From Viscum album (taxonomy: Eukaryota > Streptophyta > Magnoliopsida > Santalales > Viscaceae), in contig OY728136.1 in assembly GCA_963277665.1 (NCBI GenBank), positions 811,419,123 to 811,483,122 of the forward strand: a stretch of 64,000 nt of DNA, read 5' to 3'. The notes under the pieces were generated by a model, which was given only the letters and a program-made list of their open reading frames with translations, did no database searches and was not told the origin of the DNA. Both the position numbers and the translations under genes were made by a program. Below, piece by piece: positions 36,397-48,779 of this stretch. Numbering within the stretch: position 1 is the first letter of the stretch; every line of letters starts with the position of its first letter.

Positions 36397-36540
36397 CATG
36401 AGACCGTTATGATAAGGGGAGATACCTATACAACATTGCAACATCTAGTTCTTTTATATTGATATAGAAGTCTGGTGTGATCCACACCATTCATAGTTGT
36501 GTATGAAAATGATCAACAAACACAAACACAAACACATATA
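36289..36540 (+). repeat. Duplicated CTGGTGTGATCCACAC block flanking an AT microsatellite
   Basis: The 65-base block at 36289-36346 recurs at 36469-36535. Both end in ACACA repeats running into TA repeats, and the (AT) run at 36347-36394 lies between them. Microsatellite-mediated duplication is the simplest reading. Confidence 0.7.
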
Positions 36541-38865
36541 TATATCTCACTCTTAGTGGTTTCTCATCTGAAAAAAACATAATTTTATAATAATAAACCA
36601 TGTGGATGCATACAGTAATACATCAACTAATTTTCTACCAATATGAACCAAATAAGAAAATACACAATTGGCTCTATTTCAATCCTCGATCACCACCAAA
36701 TATCATCACCTCCAATCCCTGTTGTGCTACTCTATCCCAATGTAGTACTTAATCATTTCATATATCTATAAAACTTTCATAAGATCTACTTATATACCAG
36801 GTTGATCATGCTAGGTGTTAGAAATATATTACTTTAGAATCTCATGAAGAGACACTAATATATTTTTACATATATGTATACCTGAGAAAAGTAAATGATG
36901 TAAAAATAAATATACACACTTAACATGTCAGATGTCATGTTCCAACTAGGACACCAAGACTCTATGTGTATTAAGGCATCGTGTGATAACTAGGTTTGCA
37001 TTATAACCAACCATAGATACTTTTTTCTGAACAAAAAACTTGTATCATTTTACCATCATACAAGAAACCCATCCTATACCCAAATACTCTATATATGGAA
37101 TATCAATGATTACTCAACCAAAACAAGAATTTGTTGGATAAAGTCACGTATCCAAGACATAGACTAATACTTATCACTCAATATAGGTCATCACTTAACT
37201 CCCAACATCTACCATACTACTAAAGGTATTGTCTTATACCACTATATATCACATACCAACATTTTCACTGTAATTCCCCGACTCCAATTACCCAGAGTCG
37301 GTTCATTACTTCGTAACATTGGCATGATCACAAAAGATCAAGTCTCGAAAGACCGATTAGTTTAGTAGCCTTAGAAACACTAGATACATTCATAAATGTT
37401 ACATTACATCATAATGTGAAAAACTACAATAACAAAGTCTCCATAGTCCACACTCAAATCCTCTTCTTATTATCCCTGCAGGTCATTCATAAAATACTTC
37501 TTCACATCCTGGAAAATATTAAAACATTGAAAGGGGTGAGCTCAGATGCTCAGTAAGGATAACAATATAGAAGAAGCTTTCATAAATAAACATTAACATT
37601 TAAGGAAATGTATAACTAAAACAAAAGCCTTTTAAACTTGAACTTTAGGATAATATGGAAAAAGTAAAATGAAATAATTCCATATACTTACTCACATGGA
37701 TATTATACTAGTCGAATAATCACATGAAATATCAATAACCACTTTCATAATGATGGAATGCATAATGCCATACTATCATAACCACGTAGCCAAAGCCTCA
37801 TGCCAAGTCTACAATAAGATTTTGTCAAGGCCTCCTGCCAAGACACTAGTTTGTCTCATGAGACCTACCGATGTATCGAGGAACTATAGCGGCCTCCACC
37901 CATCACTTATTAAGTCCAATTCATTCCTCATATGAATAGGTTTAAACATATCATAAACCATAACATAATCATATCACATAATACATGCATAAAGGAAACA
38001 TAACATTTCCACATTTCAATCACAAGATATCAATACGACACATTGATATAACAAAAACTTTATCAAAACCATTTTGAATACCAAAATAAAATAAAATTAA
38101 AACTTGGTATTTATTTTTCATTTTAAAAAAAGTTATGGCTTATAGAGGAAGCCGAAACCCAAATAATGGCCATGGAGGCAGAGAAGTCATTGTCACCACA
38201 TACGTATGAAAAGAAAAACATTCCTTTTTTTCATTTAGTAAAACACTTTGTATAAAAATATTCCTTTTAAATAAACGTAAAAGTCAAAGGGGTTTATACA
38301 CCGTATAAAGGAAAGTTGTATATAAAACCAAATATGACTCAATGAATGGAGATTGAGACAAAGTCCCTCACAAAGATCGTTTTTGATAAATAAAATAGAT
38401 CTATTGTGTGTATTCACTATAAGTACACATAAAGAAAGTACAAATACAATATAGGACATAATAATATCATGAAATAATTTTATAGTTGGAGATTAACCCA
38501 AAGAATGGAAATTAGGTTAAGAAGTTCCCTTACCTCGTGTCCGAATTCACTCGAACATTCTTTGATCTCCTAAATAATAAACTAGAGATAATTTATAATT
38601 TCTTAATAACCTTTTTCAAGTTTATTATTCATTTTATATCACTTATTACCATGTTATGAACATTATGTAATTATTTATGTTAATAACGGTCATTTTGACG
38701 ATCTTAGGTACTTGAGTCAAAAATAAACTTCTTATAATTACACTTTGTTCATGTGTTAATATATCCATTATATCCATAATTATATTCATGATGTATATAT
38801 CATATAAATAATATATATCTAGTATATACATTCATTTATAATGTTACATAACATTTAGAGGTAAG

Positions 38866-39105
38866 AAATGAAATGCACCGTTCATGGAGACGGTAAGCCG
38901 TACGTACGCATGAATGCTACTTTCATTTATATTACATATTTAATGGAATGAAGTTATAATTATATAAAGGTATAATATAATTCCAGTATAATATAATGTA
39001 TAATACCATTTACTCCATCCTTTATACATCCCACATATGGCATTAACGATTCAAGTCACTTTGAGGGGGCGGTAGTCCGCACTTCCTAAAATGAAAATAT
39101 CGCGT
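38866..39105 (-). ncRNA. LTR-leader hairpins, left LTR of C
   Basis: Two clear units about 180 bases apart. One has apical core ACGG/TAAG/CCGT (38890-38901, plus strand) flanked by TTCATG and CATGAA arms. The other has GCGG/TAGT/CCGC (39069-39080), where the A-T base pair of the core has become G-C on both sides. A third, degraded unit may lie near 39255-39290. All lie downstream of the TATA box in the element's orientation. Confidence 0.6.
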
Positions 39106-39630
39106 TTACCCATAATGGAAACAATAATGGTATGCCATAAATGAAAAATACAGAACATTAAGTAAAACATAAACATCTTATATATCATATATAAATATAG
39201 TGACATCTTAATGTCCACCTTTGAAGGTTTTATATGAGTGTTGAACAATCATCGTTTCGTGAGGTAGAAATTCGCCATCCACAGAAAAAGTATGTTCTAT
39301 AACCATTACATGTAGGTGTGTGTAAGTGTAGATCTAATAATTCTTATAAAAATATTCTATTATATTGAGTATACTGGTGTTGTTGAAAAATAAATTAATA
39401 AAAAGAGTTTAGGGGGTTGGATAAGCCAAATAAAACAAAATAACATAAGAGAAGACATTATCTCAAAATCGGGTAACTCTTTTGATTTGAGCCAAAGGCT
39501 TCCTTGGGAAGAATTCTTCCCAAATTGAGGCTTCTAGGAGTAAGGGATGGAAGTTGGGAGAGTATTGGGGCAGAGGTTTTCCGAGACAAAAGGCTTTGAG
39601 GGTGTGAATAAGGGGGTAGAGGTGGGGGCC

Positions 39631-39638
39631 TTTTATAA
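39631..39638 (-). promoter_or_regulatory. TATA box of element C, left LTR
   Basis: On the minus strand CTCTTATAAAAGG, the same context as in element A. The hairpin units follow some 350-750 bases downstream. Confidence 0.65.
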
Positions 39639-40933
39639 GAGGAGAGGATGGGGCACTCTTGGAAAGTAATGAAATGTTTCTTTATTATACAATGATTTTC
39701 AGATTATAAAGGTCCCACACTTATATAATTCGAGGATAAGGTGATAAGGGTTTTAAATATTTTCATCCAATAGGCTTTGGACAAGGGTAATTCTTAGATT
39801 TTACATTATCCTTCCATTTTATTAAAATCGTTAATTAATGAGGTAATCACTACATCATCATGGTGTCATAAATAATTTAATTTATTTAATGTCTAAAAAT
39901 TATAAAAAAATATCATGATGTATTAAATATTTTTATCTTTCTAATTAATATTTATAGTAAAAAATATGACTTGTATAACCCCATTTAAAAATTATTTTAG
40001 TAAAACAACTTATGTTTGTGACATTTTTATTTTAACTTTAAATAAAAAGTTATTTATGTCATTTTCCTACCAAAGTGGCTCCATGGGGTCCCCAAGTTGA
40101 CCCATGTATTTTCTTGGTCATCCATGAAACATCCAATAGGGGTAGAACAAGTGTCAAGGTCATTTCAAATTTTTATAATATCATTTTTACCTTAAATTTC
40201 ACTAATTACCTTTAATCACGATTAATTACACTTAAAAGTTACTATTCACCAAAAACTTATTTTAATCCCATTGAACCACATTTTACATCCTAATGACAAC
40301 CATGTATGTCTGATTTTTGAAAATCAATTCACAGAAGTGGTAATGTTTCATTTAAATGAAAAATCTGTTTTTTAACTACCACTTAATGGTTTCACTATTC
40401 ATCAAAAATTGAAGTTTTTCAGAACAACGCCAAAATTTCACCCTAAGATATAATTGGTATTCTGAATCCAAAAATGATGTCTATTTTAAAAAATTCCAAA
40501 CATATAAGTTTCATTAATTAATTTTATAATTAATTCCCGCTGTCACAACAAATAGCGTGTTTTTAAGAAACAATATATATCAAAAGATTGACAATTGTTT
40601 ATGTCCAATTTCAAAGTGAAATTAATTCTAATGGACGCCATTGGATAAAATGGTAAAAATATATTATAATTATACTTTTAAAACACTAAATATTATAATT
40701 TATCACTATAAATTATTTTTATTAAAAAAGTTGTTTATATGTATTTTTCACTATTCGTAAAAAATTGGATGTTCTCCGAAAATTACAAAGAATTCAACTT
40801 AGGATAATTTAGATATTCCGAATACAAAAACAAAGTCCATTTGGAAAGATAAAATTTATAAAATTTCAAAAAGTAGGTATTACTATTCATAACGTCTACT
40901 TTGATTAGTTGTCGTGTGTGTTAGAACTCGAAG

Positions 40934-40950
40934 TTGCGTACAACACACGC
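40934..40950 (-). promoter_or_regulatory. Conserved U3 motif, left LTR of C
   Basis: Reverse complement of GCGTGTGTTGTACGCAA at 5013-5029 in element A, and identical to it. It lies about 50 bases inside the LTR end. Confidence 0.4.
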
Positions 40951-40999
40951 TACTATATTATTCAAAGAGAAGTGTACCATGTAAGCTTGGGGTGTTACA

Positions 41000-41013
41000 T
41001 TCTCCCCTCCTTC
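41000..41013 (-). other. Polypurine tract of element C
   Basis: On the minus strand GAAGGAGGGGAGAA stands immediately before TGTAACACCCC. It fixes the 3' LTR boundary and the minus orientation. Confidence 0.9.
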
Positions 41014-42047
41014 AATAAATTGCGTCCTCGCAATTTAAAAATGTTCTTCGAAAATAAAAGGCTGAAAATAGAAAATACATTTGTGGAAAACCCACATCGG
41101 AAATAGGGTTAATAAGAATATAACATTAAAAGAAAGAAAGAGAAGTACAAAGGTCACCCTAAATAGCCCATAATAGGATTCTATGAAAATATAGATATTG
41201 AAGAAAAAAAACCATCAAGGTCTGATGGAGAGTTGTAGAACACTGGATTAGGAGAAAGTTAACCATAAGAAAATCACAAACTTGTGATTGGTTAAACAGT
41301 CATTGAATCCCCAGTTGGAAAAGTTAACCGGAAATGTTTTTGTTTTAAGTTACCTTTTATAAAGCTGAGGAATTTATTTAGGAGATTTACTAAGAATGTA
41401 AGGGAATATACATACATGTTATGTAGACTTTCATTCTTTAATAAATTTTTACCACAAACCCATATTTTACTCTAAAAGGTAATAGAACTCAAAAATATTC
41501 TATTTATCCTAATTGTATAAGGTTCCAAATATTAACACATACCATTTAGATTAGTAAACCTATTTTGTAATAACCAGGGAATTCCTGTAGGCTAGTGGTA
41601 GGTAATAAAGGCCTGTCTCACTATGGTTGTGGGTTCGATTCCTGCAGCTTTGTCCAATGCGACGGGTTGTGCCCCACCCTACAGGTTGTCCTTTTCCTAA
41701 AACTATAATATTATAATATTTCAAAAATAATCTTCATAATTGTTTGAACCTTAAACAATAATATCCAAAGTTCAACTTAATCCATTCCAACCTTTATAGT
41801 TATCCAAAATACCTCACTCCAGACTTTCTCTAAAAGGTCTCTAAATTCCAAAATCAGTTGTATCATCAGATTCCTCAAACAAGGTAAAGTTTCTCTTATT
41901 GTCACAAACAAAAATATGATTACCTTCATCATATTAAACCCTTAATGAAATCAAAAAGTACTGAAGTACAATCCTTATATATATATATATCACATTATTC
42001 TAATAACCATAATATAATCCATGAGTCCAAAAGCACCAATACATTAA
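41014..42047 (-). other. Post-gag spacer of element C with embedded SINE
   Basis: No pol-like frame. Apart from the SINE at 41572-41696 it is AT-rich non-coding sequence corresponding to 3219-4669 of element A. Confidence 0.6.
41572..41696 (+). mobile_element. tRNA-derived SINE inside element C
   Basis: Begins AACCAGGGAATTCCTG. The A-box-like TAGGCTAGTGG (41588-41598) and B-box GGTTCGATTCC (41632-41642) are about 35-45 bases apart, as in a tRNA gene, followed by a roughly 50-base body and a TTGTCCTTTTCC tail. The B-box is perfect for RNA polymerase III. It is too short and unlike a tRNA in its 3' half to be a tRNA gene. A decayed copy sits at the equivalent place in element A. Confidence 0.75.
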
Positions 42048-43114
42048 TTATTCTGCTTCAACTGTAGTAACAGCATAAGATTGTCCTTGATCCCTTGGCC
42101 TTTTCTGAGGTAAGTTTCCCTGAAGCTTAGGAAATTCATTTGCATAATTCCCCATTTCCCTACAATTGTAGCATTCAACATTGATAGCCTCTTTCTTTCT
42201 CTTGAAATCACGCGCCTGGTGACCTTTTCCCCACATTTATAACAAACTCCCATTCCTTTTAGGCAAGTACCGGGGTGATTCTTCCCACAATTATCGCATA
42301 ATGGAAAATCCTTCTTTCCCTTTTTCCCTTTATCTGTCTCTTTTTCCACCATTCTATTCTTCTCTTGCTTTACTTTATTGTCATAAGATTTAGAGGTTTC
42401 ATTTTATATCTTGATAGCACATGAGACAATATCTTCGTATGACGAGAAGGATTGTGAGACTAAGGATCGACGGAGAAGCGGTTTTAACCCATCAAAGAAA
42501 CGATCAATCTTACTTCTTGGGTTACGTATATAATCTGATGCATGCCTCGCTAACCATGTAAATTTAGACTCAAACTTTGCGACATTCTCATCCTCCTTCT
42601 GCCTTAGACTCAGAAATTGCCTTTCCATATCTTCTCGATGGTCATGTGGAAAGTATTTTTCTAAGAAAATTTCCTTAAACTCCCTCCATTCCATACTTGA
42701 TACTTCTTCATCTTCCTTTGTGTTTTGAATCAGCGACCACCATTGATCGGCATCTCCAGTGAGGCGGTAGACTGCCATGACAACCTTCTCCCTTTCGCTA
42801 CTCCCCAAGGCATGGAATATTTTCTCTTAGAAGTTTATCCATTGCTCAGCTACTAATAGATTTGTACCCCCATTAAATGTTGGCGGTTGTTGCCTCATTA
42901 AGGGGTCTAACATTGATCCTCCATGCTGCGGATCATGGTGATCCATACGAGTAAGGTTGTTATTCATAGCCTGAGTTTGTTGTCCCAGTATGGTAATAAG
43001 TTGATCATCACCAGTTGTATCTCCAGATCCACAATAATTATCTTGAGCAGGAGGGAAATCCCTACACGGAGTGCGTTTATTGATACGGTTTCCATTCCTT
43101 CCACTAGGTTCCAT
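42048..43114 (-). pseudogene. gag: Gag pseudogene of element C (capsid plus zinc knuckles)
   Basis: Structural Gag of a Ty3/gypsy-type element. From ATG 43114 an N-terminal Asn/Gln-rich part ends in PPTFNGG and EQWINF, followed by TAA. The same frame then reads the retrotransposon gag/capsid domain (42808-42404) with the hallmarks AVYRLTGDADQWW, WREFKEIFLEKYFP, QFLSLRQ and FTWLARHA. After another in-frame interruption comes the nucleocapsid part: CDNCGKNHPGTC, CYKCGE, then a frameshift to GHQARDF and a second knuckle CYNCREMGNYANEF, where the final Cys is lost. Two stops and one frameshift make it dead. No protease or polymerase follows within the element. Confidence 0.85.
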
Positions 43115-43600
43115 TTTTAAACAATGGAATAAACTAGATTAGTTTATGAATCAAAATACATAATTCCATACTTGTAAAACACTTAACACTAATTGAACTA
43201 TTTATGGATATAATCCATAATCATAAAAAAAGTTTTCTTTGAGGAAGTATATACTCATAACCCTTCATAGTGGTTTGTAAAGAAAATGAGAATTATCCTA
43301 AGCATATCCCCCGAGAGTGTCGTAACCAAGAGTGCAGCAAGGCCCATTGTCGTGCACCAGTTCCCGTTCGAGTCTAGCTCAAAGCGGTGTTTTCGGGTTT
43401 TACCCCTAGGTACATATGTGCCAGAGCCGCCTCTACCTGCTCGTATCCAGACATAGATGTATTTTTCGGAAAACTCACAAAATATCTATAATACCAAAAT
43501 TATAGGAAGTTCTTCTATACTAATCCTCAATGTCTATCTTCGGGCTATGTGCTCTAATCGGAGTTTATCTAAATCTAGCTTCCAAGGTTAGTACTAAACT
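43115..43600 (-). other. Leader between primer site and gag in element C
   Basis: Non-coding. It contains a CTAATCTAG about 20 bases before the gag ATG on the minus strand, a possible splice acceptor. Nothing else is recognisable. Confidence 0.5.
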
Positions 43601-43615
43601 TCCTCTTATACCAAC
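43601..43615 (-). other. Primer-binding site of element C
   Basis: On the minus strand TTGGTATAAGAGGAAG follows the LTR end directly. It matches TTGGTATCAGAG of element A with one change and so is initiator-Met type. Confidence 0.7.
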
Positions 43616-46600
43616 TATAATTCCCCGACCCAAATTACCCAGAGTCGGTGCATTACTTCGTAACATTTTCATGATCACAAAAGATCAAGTCTCGAAAGAC
43701 TGATTAGTTTAGTAGCCTTGGAAACACTAGATACATTCATAAATGTTACATTACATCATAAAGTGAAAAACTAAAATAACAAAGTCTCCATAGTCCACAC
43801 TCATATCCTCTTCTTACTATCCCTGCAGGTCATTCATAAAATACTTCTTCACATCCTGGAAAATATTAAAACATTGAAAGGGGTGAGCTCGGATGCTCAG
43901 TAAGGATAACAATATACCAGAAGATTTCATAAATAAACATTAACATTTAAGGCAATGTATAACTAAAAAAAGCCTTTTAAACTTGAAATTTATCATAATA
44001 TGGAAAAAGTAAAATTAAATAATGCCATTTACTTACTCACATGGATATTCTACTAGTCAAATAATCACATGAAATATCAATAACCACTTTCATAATGATG
44101 GAATTCATAATGCCGGACAATCATAACCACGTATCCAAGGCCTCGTGCCAAGTCTACAATAAGATTTTGTCAAGGCCTCGTGCCAAGAAACTAGTTTGTC
44201 TCATGAGACCTACCGATGCATTGAGGAGCTATAGTGGGCTCCACCTGTCACTTATTAAGTCCAATGCATTCCCCATATGAATAGGTTTAAACATATCATA
44301 AACCATAACATAATCATATCACATAAAACATGCATAAAGGCAACATAACATTTCCACATTTCAATCACAAGATATCAATATGACACATTGATATAACAAA
44401 ATCATTATCAAAACCATTTTCAATACCAAAATAAAATAAAATTAAAACTTGGTATTTATTTTTCATTTTAAAAAAAGTTATGGCTTGTAGAGGAAGCCAA
44501 AACCCAAATAATGACCATGGCGGCGGAGAAGTCGTTGTAGCCGCATACGTATAACAAGAAAAACATTCCTTTTTTTCGTTTAGTAAAACACTTCATATAA
44601 AAATATTCCTTTTGAATAAACTTAATAGTCAAAGGGGTTTGTACACCGTATAAAGGAAAGTTGTGTATAAAACCAAATATGCCTCAATGAAAGGAGATTG
44701 AGATGAAGACCCTCACAAAGATCATTTTTTAAATAAAATAGATCTATTATGTGTATTCAATATAAGTACAAATAAATAAAGTACAAATACAAGATAGGAA
44801 ATAATAATATCATGACATAATTTGATAGTAGGAGATTAACCAAAAGAATGGAAATTGGGTTAAGAAGTTCCCTTACCTCGTGTCTGAATTCACTCAACCG
44901 TTCTTTGATCTCCTGAATAATAAACTAGAGTTAATTTATAATTTCTTAATAACCTTTTTCAAGTTTATTATTCATTTTATATCACTTATTACCATGTTAT
45001 AAACATTATGTAATTATTCATGTTAATAACGGTTGTTTTGATGATCTTAGTTACTTGAGTCAAAAATAAACTTCTTATAATTACACTTTGTTCATGTGTT
45101 AATATATCCATTATATCCATAATTATATTCATGATGTATATATCATATACATCATATATATCCAGTATATACATTCATTTATAATATTATATAACATTTA
45201 TAGGTAAGAAATGAAATGCACCGTTCATGGAGACGGTAAGCCGTACGTACGCATGAACGCTAATTTCATTTCTATTTCGTATTTAATGGAATGAAGTTAT
45301 AATTATATAAAGGTATAATATAATTCCATTATAATATAATGTATAATACCATTTACTATATCCTTTATACATCCCACATATGGCATTAACGATTCAAATC
45401 ACTTTGAGGGGGCGGTAATCCGCACTTCCTAAAATGAAAATATTGCGTTTACCCATAATGGAAACAAAAAAGGTATGAAATAAAAGAAAAATAAAGAACC
45501 TTAAGTAAAACATAAACATATTATATATCATATATAAATATAGTGACATCTTAATGTCTATATTTGAAGGTGTTATATGAGTGTCGAATAATCATCGTTT
45601 TGTGAGGCAGAAATTCGCCATCCACAGAGACAATATGTTCATTAACCATTAGATGTAGGTGTGTGTAAGATTAGCTAGAATAATTCTTATAAAAAAATGC
45701 TAGTATATTTATGATACTGGTGTTGTTACAAAAGAAATTAATAAAAAGAGTTTAGGGGGTTGGATAAGGAAAATAAAACAAAATAACATAAGAGAAGACA
45801 TTACCTCAAAATCGGGTAACTCTTTGGATTTGAGCCAAAGGCTTCAATGGGAAGAATTCTGCCCAAAGTTAGGCTTCTAGGAGTAAGTTAGGGAAGTTGG
45901 GATAGTATTTGGGCAGAGTTTGGCCGAGCAAAAAGGCTTTTATGGTGTGAATAAGGTGGTAGAGGTGGGGGCTTTTTATAAGAGGAGAGGAGGTGCACTC
46001 TTGGAAAGTAATGAAATGTTACTTTATTATACAATGCTTTTCGGATTCTAAAGGTCCCAAACTTATATAATTCGAGCGTAAGGTGATAAGGGTTCGAAAT
46101 ATTCTCATCCAATAGGCTTTGGACAAGGGTAATGCTTATATTTTACATTATCCTTCCATTTTATTAAAATCGTTAATTAATGAGGTAATCGCTGCATCAT
46201 CATGGTGTCATAAATAATTTAATTTATTTAATTTCTAAAAATTATAAAACAAATATCATGAGGTATTAAATATTTTTACCTTACTAATGAATATTTATAG
46301 TAAAAAATATGACTTTTATAACCACATTTAAATTTTTTTTAGTAAAACAACTTATGTTTGTGACATTTTTATTTTAACTTTAAATAAAACGTTATTTATG
46401 TCATTTTCCTACCAAAGTGGATCCATGGGGTCCCCAAGTTGACCCATGGATTTTCTTGGTAGGCCATGACACATCCAATAGGAGTAAGACAAGTGTCAAG
46501 GTCATTTTATAATTTTATAATATCATTTTTACCTTAAATTTCACTAATTACCTTTAATCGCGATTAATTAAACTTAAAAGTTACTATTAACCAAAAAATT

Positions 46601-47333
46601 ATTTTAATCCCATTGAACCAAATTTTACTTCCTAATGACAACCATGTATGTCGGATTTTTTAAAATCAAATCACAGAAGTGGTAATGTTTCATTTAAATG
46701 AAAAATCAGTTTTTTAACTACCACTTAGTAGTTTCACTATTCATCAAAAATTGAAGTTTTTCAGAACAACGCCAAAATTGCACCCTAAGATATAATTGAT
46801 ATTACGAATTCAAAACTGATTTCTATTTTAAAAAATTCCAAACATATAAGTTTCATTAATTAATTTTATAATTAATTCCCACTGTCACAACAAATAGCGT
46901 GTTTTTAAGAAACAATATATATCAAAAGATTGACAATTGTTTATGTCCAATTTCAAAGTGAAATTAATTATAATGGCCACCATTGGATAAAATGGTAAAT
47001 ATATATTATAATTATACTTTTAAAACAATAAATAGTATAATTTATCACTATAAATTATTTTGATTAAATTTTTTTTAAGTATTTTTCACTATTCGTAAAA
47101 AATTGGAAGTTCTCCGAAAATTACAAAGAATTCACTTAGGATAATTTCGATATTCCGAATACAAAAATGAATTCCATTTGGAAATATAAAATTTATAAAA
47201 TTTCAAAAAGTAGGTATTACTATTCATAATGACTATGATTGGTTGTGGTGTGTGTTAGAACTTGAAGTTGCGTACAACACACGCTACTGTATTATTCAAA
47301 GAGAAGTGTACCGTGGAATCTTGGGGTGTTACA
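43616..47333 (-). repeat. Right (5') LTR of element C
   Basis: Matches 37269-40999 end to end. The inner terminus has mutated (TATAATTCC in place of TGTAATTCC), while the outer end is GTGTTACA. TATA box near 45974-45981 on the minus strand, donor-like GAG/GTAATGTC near 45808, and U3 motif at 47268-47284. Confidence 0.9.
45208..45445 (-). ncRNA. LTR-leader hairpins, right LTR of C
   Basis: Core ACGG/TAAG/CCGT at 45233-45244 with perfect CGTTCATG/CATGAACG outer arms, and core GCGG/TAAT/CCGC at 45412-45423. The loop has changed relative to the left LTR (TAAT for TAGT) while the stem is kept. Confidence 0.6.
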
Positions 47334-48240
47334 CTCACATAACAAAAATACATGTTAATAAATAATGATCAATGTAAATCCATTTTTTAAAATAATACCA
47401 TATTAACAATGGTAGGTCAAATATTACATTCCAAACGGTCCATTATCACTCAGGGTTGGGTTCATCTATAACCTTATCACTCAAGGTTAGGCCATTATCT
47501 TGACCACTAGCTTATCAATCATGGTAGGGTTATATATCATGTTATAATATGATAACTTCATTATCACTCAATTAAGAGTCCTTCCAACACCTTATCACTC
47601 AAGGTTTTTTCATTCCTTAAGATATATCACTATACTTGTAAGAATTTTTCACAAAACATGTGTATGAAATAAAAACAAGCGAAGTTGGTCCATATCATAG
47701 CTCACCAGATAGGTAAAAGGTTATAGTCACTCCGGACCTATACCCCAATCTCAAAAATGTCTCACCATCCAAGTGAAATTTTTTAGTCCTCTTAGTACTC
47801 ATATATGATACACTAGGGAATCCACTAGATTCCTTAAGACTCAAATCAGTTGCATACTCAAAAAAGAAATAATTACCTCATGAATTGTGTGAAAGGGATA
47901 CTCTTAGATTGAAGGTATATTTTTAGATGAGATAATTGAACCTATGGGTATACTAGAAACAATTCATGTATAATTTGATATGATTATGTAGAGGGATTAA
48001 TGGAATTCTATATGGAAATCAAATTTTAATTTATAAATGGATTACAAAAATAAGAATTATACATATGGATTTTTTATTCATGAATGAAAAATTTAATTGG
48101 ATGAGGAAGGAATTATATGGGATAATTCATTAACAAAGAGAATGATATTATTCACTGGACTAGTACTTTAATAATATCATTTTAATATGTGATGGATTTA
48201 ATTATAACCTCCATATCTAGAAGAGGTTCATGTTTACAAT
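47334..48240. other. CACTA-B internal sequence right of element C
   Basis: No gene. Five imperfect copies of TTATCACTCAAGGTT lie between 47447 and 47610, spaced 25-55 bases. The rest is AT-rich and unremarkable. Confidence 0.5.
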
Positions 48241-48760
48241 TTTACAGTGAGAGGTTTATAGGATCTTTGTAACACTAGAGAATGTTCAGTTTAAAGTGGA
48301 TTTTCTAGATTAAGAGGTGCAGGTTTGTAGTGGGTTTTAGAGGCATAGATTTACAGTGGGTTTTACCGTATTTGGAAGAATGTGGTGTAGGTTTTTGTTT
48401 AAAGTGGGTTTAAGAGCAGTGGGTTTTCCAGAATGAACGATGCTAGTTTGAAGTGGGTTTAAGAGGTGCAGATTTATAGTGGGTCACCCGGGTTTGGAAT
48501 ATTGAGGTGCAGGTTTTGGTTTACAGCGGCTTTAAGAGGTGCAGGTTTATAGTGGGGGGGGGGGGGGTTGCCCAACTTTTTAAGACTAAGGTGCAGGTTT
48601 TGTCCAGTTTATGTTTGCAGCTTATGTTTGATGTGGGAGGTGAAGGTTTATGGGAGGTACAGGTGTACAGTTGGGGGAATTTTTATGGGAGGTGCAAGTT
48701 TATAGTGGGGGGTGGGGAATTTATGTTTGCTGTGGTGTAGAGGTTATTATAATGGTTTAG
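48240..48760 (+). repeat. G-rich minisatellite of CACTA-B
   Basis: Irregular repeats of AGAGGTGCAGGTTTATAGTGGGTTT, in one-motif and longer units of about 90-100 bases that include TTTGGAATATTGAGG. A run of 14 G at 48554-48567 and several GTGGGG blocks make the plus strand G-quadruplex-prone. The 77-codon open frame across it simply translates the repeat. Confidence 0.7.
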
Positions 48761-48779
48761 AAAACTATTTGTATACAGT

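Larger units (their letters stand above)
30560..37268. other. CACTA-B internal sequence, no gene recognised
   Basis: About 6.7 kb less AT-rich than the CACTA-A arms. Open frames are all under 100 codons, and none shows CACTA transposase, LTR-element or host-gene motifs. It holds a diverged direct repeat (31675-31840 and 33875-34060), a short tandem duplication (34860-35170), a 50-base direct repeat of AACCCCAAGTGTCTCCAT (32010-32060) and an AT microsatellite. The stretch 34060-34760 has TCCGCTACCA and CCAAGGTCGACTCG blocks reminiscent of LTR ends, but I find no partner copy. Confidence 0.5.
37269..40999 (-). repeat. Left (3') LTR of element C
   Basis: TGTAATTCCCC...GTGTTACA on the plus strand, matching 43616-47333 throughout. 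It contains a TATA box near 39631-39638, hairpin units and the U3 motif. Small open frames inside, such as those at 37750 and 38646, recur in the other LTR but carry no protein motif. Confidence 0.9.
37269..47333 (-). mobile_element. LTR retrotransposon C, gag-only (TR-GAG type), in CACTA-B
   Basis: LTRs at 37269-40999 and 43616-47333 (about 3.7 kb each) flank 2.6 kb of interior. TTCAC (37264-37268) and CTCAC (47334-47338) are a 4-of-5 target duplication. Read on the minus strand the element opens TGTAACACCCC like element A. It has an initiator-Met-like primer site, a gag with capsid and zinc-knuckle domains, a fossil SINE and a perfect polypurine tract, but no pol. LTR similarity to A covers the hairpin units, the CTCAGTAAGG block and the 17-base U3 motif. 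A, C and Old are thus one family. Confidence 0.87.

Noticed and set aside
41588..41642. tRNA gene from the A- and B-box
   Set aside because: The 3' half cannot form an acceptor stem and a longer non-tRNA body follows; a second copy at 3890-4016 shows it is a SINE.
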